A stretch of 64,000 nt of DNA, taken from the NCBI GenBank assembly GCA_020466095.1, contig CM035806.1, positions 142,169,934 through 142,233,933 of the forward strand. Reading direction: 5' to 3'. The position numbers and the translations under genes were made by a program. Below the pieces are notes generated by a model. The model searched no databases and had not been told where the DNA came from. It saw only the letters and a program-made list of their open reading frames with translations. Within the stretch, counting starts at the first letter, position 1. Each line of letters opens with the position of its first letter. The stretch is from Chlorops oryzae. Taxonomy: Eukaryota > Arthropoda > Insecta > Diptera > Chloropidae. Positions 45,895 to 64,000 of this stretch are shown here, in pieces.

Positions 45895-46380
45895 GATTAA
45901 TTCAAAATTAAATTTTCACAATTTTTAAATTATAAATTTTCACAATTTTTAGAATTCTATTTTTAAAATTTCAAGAATCAGTTCAAAATTTAAATTTTCG
46001 CAATTTTTAAAATTTATATTTTAAATTTTCAAGGATCAATTCAAAATTTAAATTTTCATAATTTTTAAAATTAAGTTTTTTAATTTACAAGGATCAATTA
46101 AATATCTAAATTTTCATGATTATTAAAATAAAAATTTATGTTTTCAAATTTCAAGGATTAATTCAAAATATTAATTTTCATAATTTTTAAAATTTAAGTT
46201 TTCAAATTTCAAGGATCAATTAAAAATTTAAATTTTCAATTTCCAATTATCAATTAAAATTTTAAATTTTCACAAATTTTAAAATTTAAATTTTCAAGGA
46301 TCAATTCAAAATTCAAATTTTTACAATTTTTAAACATTAAATTTTTACAAAACTCAAAAAATTTGTAAACTCAAGTTCGA
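45895..46380. repeat. AT-rich minisatellite, unit about 45-60 bp
   Basis: The phrase TTCAAGGATCAATTCAAAAT, then TTAAATTTTCAYAATTTTTAAAA, recurs about eight times with variable length and 10-25 percent divergence by eye. Confidence 0.75.
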
Positions 46381-46401
46381 ATTATCGCGAGTCCACTGTA
46401 T
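46381..46401. repeat. pogo/Tigger-like terminus
   Basis: GAATTATCGCGAGTCCACTG followed by TA nearly matches the right end of the element at 52684-53384. I cannot find a matching left end, so the AT-rich minisatellite may be the body of a truncated element. Confidence 0.4.
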
Positions 46402-46989
46402 TGTTATCGAAAATTTCCCGCTGTCGACACGAAAATCGAGCTTCTTTGCGAACACCCATTTTGGTTTAGAAAAGTTCGTTGAAAATTTCTTTTCATTTTT
46501 TGCCTCCCAAAACATTGCAATGTTTCACGAAACAAGAATATTTTGAGAAACAACTTGGTGGTTTCTTATGTCGAAGAGTCGTTCGAAATTTTGTAAACTT
46601 GTCTTATAAACGACGGATGGGTGTGTTTTAAATTTAAATTGTTTTTTTTTTTTTTTTTGTTTTTTAGTCTTAAAAATATTGTCTTTTTCTTTCAACATTC
46701 TTAAAGAGAGGTTGGTTTAATGTTTTTCTTTTAAGAATTTTTAGTGGTTTCAATACATCAATGGCTTAAATCTTAATTTCCTATTGAAATTCGAACATTT
46801 AAATAACCGTTTTTCGGCATTCTCCTTAGTGTTTATTTTTGGGGGGAGGGGGAAAACTTTCATCTTAAATGCTTTAAATGCGCTGCTGAACAAGCTGCTT
46901 CCATTTCACTGAAATAATTGTAATTATGCGTTTCTTCATTCTTCTGCCAGTTTATTAATTTCTCGTGTGAGTTCTTTTCACACCATAAC
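46402..46989. other. AT-rich non-coding stretch
   Basis: I see nothing here beyond a T run at 46641-46665. Confidence 0.5.
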
Positions 46990-47400
46990 ACCTAATAGCT
47001 GATAGATTAATTGTGGATGTTTGCTCTCAAAATAGACCTGAAAGAGGTTCGATTGGAACAACGTGGGATTTTTTTTGTGTCATCTGGTTGCCTATTTTTC
47101 AATCTGTCTGTCTGTCGGTCTGTTTGTAACTCTGTCAGTCTGTATGTATGCGTGTCTGTCGGTCTGTCTACACATTTTTCTATCAGCCAGATCCTAAATA
47201 TTTCCGGGAATTTTTCCGAGCGGATTTGAAAAAAAATTCTTCCATTCTAGCACCCTTGCAAAATGAATATCAAGTAACCAAGTATTTTGAAATTTTCAAG
47301 CAAAGGTAATCACATTCTTTCTTTTAATTGCAGACGTTCCCGTAGAAAAACACGGTCGTGTCTGCATTCCTATAAAAAATTCAATACTACAGCGCACTTC
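46990..47400 (+). repeat. dispersed repeat D, full copy
   Basis: Shares, in order, ATAGACCTGAAAG, AACGTGGGATTTTTTTTG, a CTGTCTGTCGGT run, CACATTTTTCTATCAGCC and GATCCTAAATATTTCCGGG with the inverse of 50330-50790. The 72-codon frame at 47011 is not a gene. Confidence 0.7.
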
Positions 47401-47715
47401 ATGACGTAAATTGCTTCAATCGTTGATTGGGAATTATTTTAAATATACGCACATTTATATGACACAAAAAGAACATCTATAAATATTTATATATGTATAT
47501 ATATATATTTATATATATACATATATATATAACATATAACACCAATGACATTTAATGATATCCATATATATTGTATTTTTAATATTTTGATAAGGGTTCT
47601 GCAAAAATTTGAGAATCAATTCATAATTTTCAATCTGCAAGACACTCAAGCACAAACGATGAGTGTCGCAGGACAATTATTAATGTATACGGTAATATTT
47701 GCAAATCATTTTTAC

Positions 47716-47838
47716 TTTTGTTTTGTTTTTTGTTTTGTTTTGTTTTTGTTTTGTTTTGTTTTGTTTTGTTTTGTTTTGTTTTGTTTTGTTTTGTTTTGTT
47801 TTGTTTTGTTTTGTTTTGTTTTGTTTTGTTTTGTTTTG

Positions 47839-47869
<31 letters not shown>

Positions 47870-47926
47870 GTTTTGTTTTTGTTTTGTTTTGTTTTTGTTT
47901 TGTTTTGTTTTTTGTTTTGTTTTGTG
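47716..47926. repeat. (TTTTG)n pentanucleotide array
   Basis: About 40 units of TTTTG with a few length variants at the right end. Phe/Cys/Leu and Lys/Gln/Asn frames here are repeat translations. Confidence 0.95.
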
Positions 47927-47973
47927 TATATCAATATTATTCAATTTTGTTTAAATTAAACAATGATCGCAAA

Positions 47974-47979
47974 TTTATT
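47974..47979 (-). terminator. possible polyadenylation signal AATAAA
   Basis: TTTATT on the plus strand reads AATAAA on the minus strand. It lies about 320 nt beyond the end of the downstream open frame and about 1.14 kb beyond the Nedd4 stop. Such hexamers are common in AT-rich DNA, so this is only a candidate for the Nedd4 3' end. Confidence 0.2.
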
Positions 47980-48297
47980 TGCTTCTCACTCAATTGAAGT
48001 CACAACAATCTCATAATCGTCTATTTCAAAATCCATCTGCTATTTTAATTATATAATCCAAACTGTGTGGAATCCCATTTTTGCATATCCCTTTGGAATG
48101 AGTTTAGAATATTATTTGAAAAGCTTTGCTCGTTTTCCTTTTCACTATCTTTCCTTCAATTAATCGTTTATCTGTTGTTTTACTTTACTTTGCTTTGCTT
48201 TGCCATGCTTTGCTTGGCGTTGTTTTGATTTGTTTTGGTTTTTGTTGTTTTGTTTTTTTTCAATCTTCTTCTTTGTTATTATTCATGTTTTGTATGC

Positions 48298-49059
48298 TTA
48301 CATTTTCGTCAATAAGTAAATTGTTAAAATAGTTATAATACAAAAACAGATTAACATATAAGTACACGAATTTAGACAAAATTTCGCGGCTAGAATGTGA
48401 ATCCGTCCAATTGACCGTCGATGAAATCCTCTAAAACGCTGTCGGAAGCTTCGCAACTGCTGGTTATCATTAAGATGACGATAGCGTTGAAGATTGCAAT
48501 TATGATGATGCTGATGAAGATGATAATAATGAGGATGACCATATTCATGATCGTAATCATAATCGTAAGCAAGATTGTAGTTATAATCAAAATGATAATC
48601 ATAGGTTCTTTCGTGTAGCTCAATTTCTATTTGTTCTACTTCCCCATCTCCTTCTCGTTCACGTTCTCGTTCTCGTTCTTGTTCTTCAACCTCTTGTACT
48701 TCTCCTTCTTCTTCTACTTCTTCTTCTACTTCTACTTCTACTTCTACTACTACTTCGTGCGCTTCGTCCGCTTCGTCCGCTTCGTCCGATTCCTCTTCGT
48801 CTTCGTCGTCTTCGTCTTCGTCGTCGTCTTCGTCGTCATCGTCATCGTCGTCGTCATCTTCTAAATTGTTTCGATTTTCTTCAAAAGCATCAAAAATTTC
48901 TGCGAATAGCCTTTCGCGTTCCTCGTAATTGATCTGATGTCCTCTTAATTGCCGCAATTGCGGTCGAAATTGTGTGGGATGTATTATTAATATAAGTGAG
49001 CGATCTCGTGGCGGAATAAAACTGGCGCATAACCAATTGGATAATGTATCTTGGAACAT
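48298..49059 (-). CDS. open frame downstream of Nedd4: acidic, Tyr/His-rich, C-terminal hydrophobic tail
   Basis: I do not recognise this 253-residue product. It starts 60 nt after the Nedd4 stop codon, in the same frame, with TAA TGA and then 19 open codons between. The N-terminal 60 or so residues are of ordinary complexity (FIPPRDRSLILIIHP, NYEERERLFAEIFDAFEENR). A long Asp/Glu run and Glu/Val run follow, then a Tyr/Asp/His segment, and finally a hydrophobic stretch of about 20 residues (MLICFCIITILTIYLLTKM) that would suit a tail anchor. It may be a second cistron in the Nedd4 3' UTR, a gene of its own, or a chance opening kept by GAA/GAT-type repeats. The hydrophobic C-terminus and non-repetitive N-terminus favour coding. 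Confidence 0.35.
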   Translation of the reverse strand: MFQDTLSNWLCASFIPPRDRSLILIIHPTQFRPQLRQLRGHQINYEERERLFAEIFDAFEENRNNLEDDDDDDDDDEDDDEDEDDEDEEESDEADEADEAHEVVVEVEVEVEEEVEEEGEVQEVEEQEREREREREGDGEVEQIEIELHERTYDYHFDYNYNLAYDYDYDHEYGHPHYYHLHQHHHNCNLQRYRHLNDNQQLRSFRQRFRGFHRRSIGRIHILAAKFCLNSCTYMLICFCIITILTIYLLTKM

Positions 49060-49119
49060 GATGTCGAGTGGGTTCGGATTATGTTCATCGTACAGCCAGC
49101 GCTCACTTAGCTGCAGTCA

Positions 49120-63470
<14,351 letters not shown>

Positions 63471-63629
63471 CTGCAATTATTGGAAAATAATTTATAAGAA
63501 TTTTAATCAAAAATCATTAAACAGAACAAAATGAACAATAAGAATAACGAGAAGAAGAATTGAGAAAAAGACGTAAGCTTTGGCGCTGCTATTTTCGTTC
63601 GAAATAAAACCAACTAAGGGTGTTATAGT

Positions 63630-64000
63630 CAGGCCGCGTCCCAAAAACACAGGACCATTAAGAAAGAATATTGTAGAGATTTTTAAGGCCATTAGGGGCC
63701 CTATGTATATCGACTTTTATTATATTTCTTTATGAAAACCGCCCCTTTGCCACGCCCAATTTTCCAAATTTTTTGAATTCTAATCGGAGCCTTCAATATA
63801 CGCTCAAATTCTAAATGTCATTGAAATATTTCGAAAAAGTCTGATTTTGCGACAGTTTTTGGATTTTTGTTACAGACCCTAGTACTGGAAGTACCCTTAC
63901 CACGCCACGCCTACTTTAAAAATTTTTTTAAAATCACATTACTTGCCTTTAAATATGTTCAAATCTGAAATTTCAGGAAAGTATCTTGAAAAACTACGAT
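63630..64000 (-). repeat. dispersed repeat C, inverted copy 2 (cut by window edge)
   Basis: Its complement shares GGGCGTGGCAAAGGGGCGGT, TTTTCATAAAGAAAT and GGCCTTAAAAATCTC blocks with 35930-36120. It lies in the Nedd4 intron upstream of the first exon seen here. Confidence 0.65.

Noticed and set aside
47545..47997. Phe/Cys/Leu-rich and Lys/Gln/Asn-rich frames
   Set aside because: They translate the TTTTG pentamer array.

Overview
The window is a piece of an AT-rich insect genome. The protein-coding content and the repeats both point to a higher fly (Diptera); a tephritid-like fruit fly is my best guess, but the sequence alone cannot settle the species. There is one recognisable host gene, Nedd4, on the minus strand from about 63.5 kb down to 49.1 kb. 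It is 5'-truncated by the right window edge. I rebuilt 16 coding exons with consistent GT/AG borders and reading phases: most of the C2 domain, WW1, a low-complexity linker, WW2, WW3 and a full HECT ubiquitin-ligase domain, about 907 codons in all. A further 210-codon open segment at 60.3-60.96 kb, in phase 0 at both ends, looks like an alternative cassette exon. A 253-codon open frame with an acidic stretch and a C-terminal hydrophobic tail begins 60 nt after the Nedd4 stop, in the same frame.

The left 48 kb holds no host gene that I can support. It is intergenic or intronic DNA filled with transposon remains. The main object is a nearly intact non-LTR retrotransposon of R1-clade type on the minus strand (6407-11718). 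It has an ORF1 with zinc knuckles, an ORF2 with endonuclease, reverse transcriptase and a CCHC knuckle, and a poly(A) tail. On both sides it is embedded in long perfect arrays of the pentamer ATAAC (TTATG on the other strand), which suggests insertion into this microsatellite. The pentamer is one base away from the arthropod telomere repeat TTAGG, the target of other R1-clade elements.

Around it lie many non-autonomous DNA transposons. Several can be bounded to the base by terminal inverted repeats and target-site duplications: hAT-like (2926-4954, 22397-22881, 26326-26708, 32011-32825, and probably 38901-38993), PIF/Harbinger-like (11997-12311, 33214-33643), piggyBac-like (54954-55212, probably 41229-42001), pogo/Tigger-like (52684-53384, 58318-58757), and others of unknown class. 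There are also tRNA-derived SINE sequences near 29.2-30.1 kb, two decayed RNase H-type LINE fragments, long polypyrimidine/polypurine tracts and several minisatellites.

Layout: 0-5 kb LINE fragment plus hAT element; 6.2-12.3 kb R1-clade element in pentamer arrays plus a MITE; 12.3-29 kb simple-sequence tracts with MITEs; 29-39 kb SINE/MITE cluster; 39-48 kb GA tracts, a probable piggyBac-like element and dispersed repeats; 48.3-63.5 kb the Nedd4 locus, with repeats inside its introns; 63.6-64 kb another dispersed repeat.
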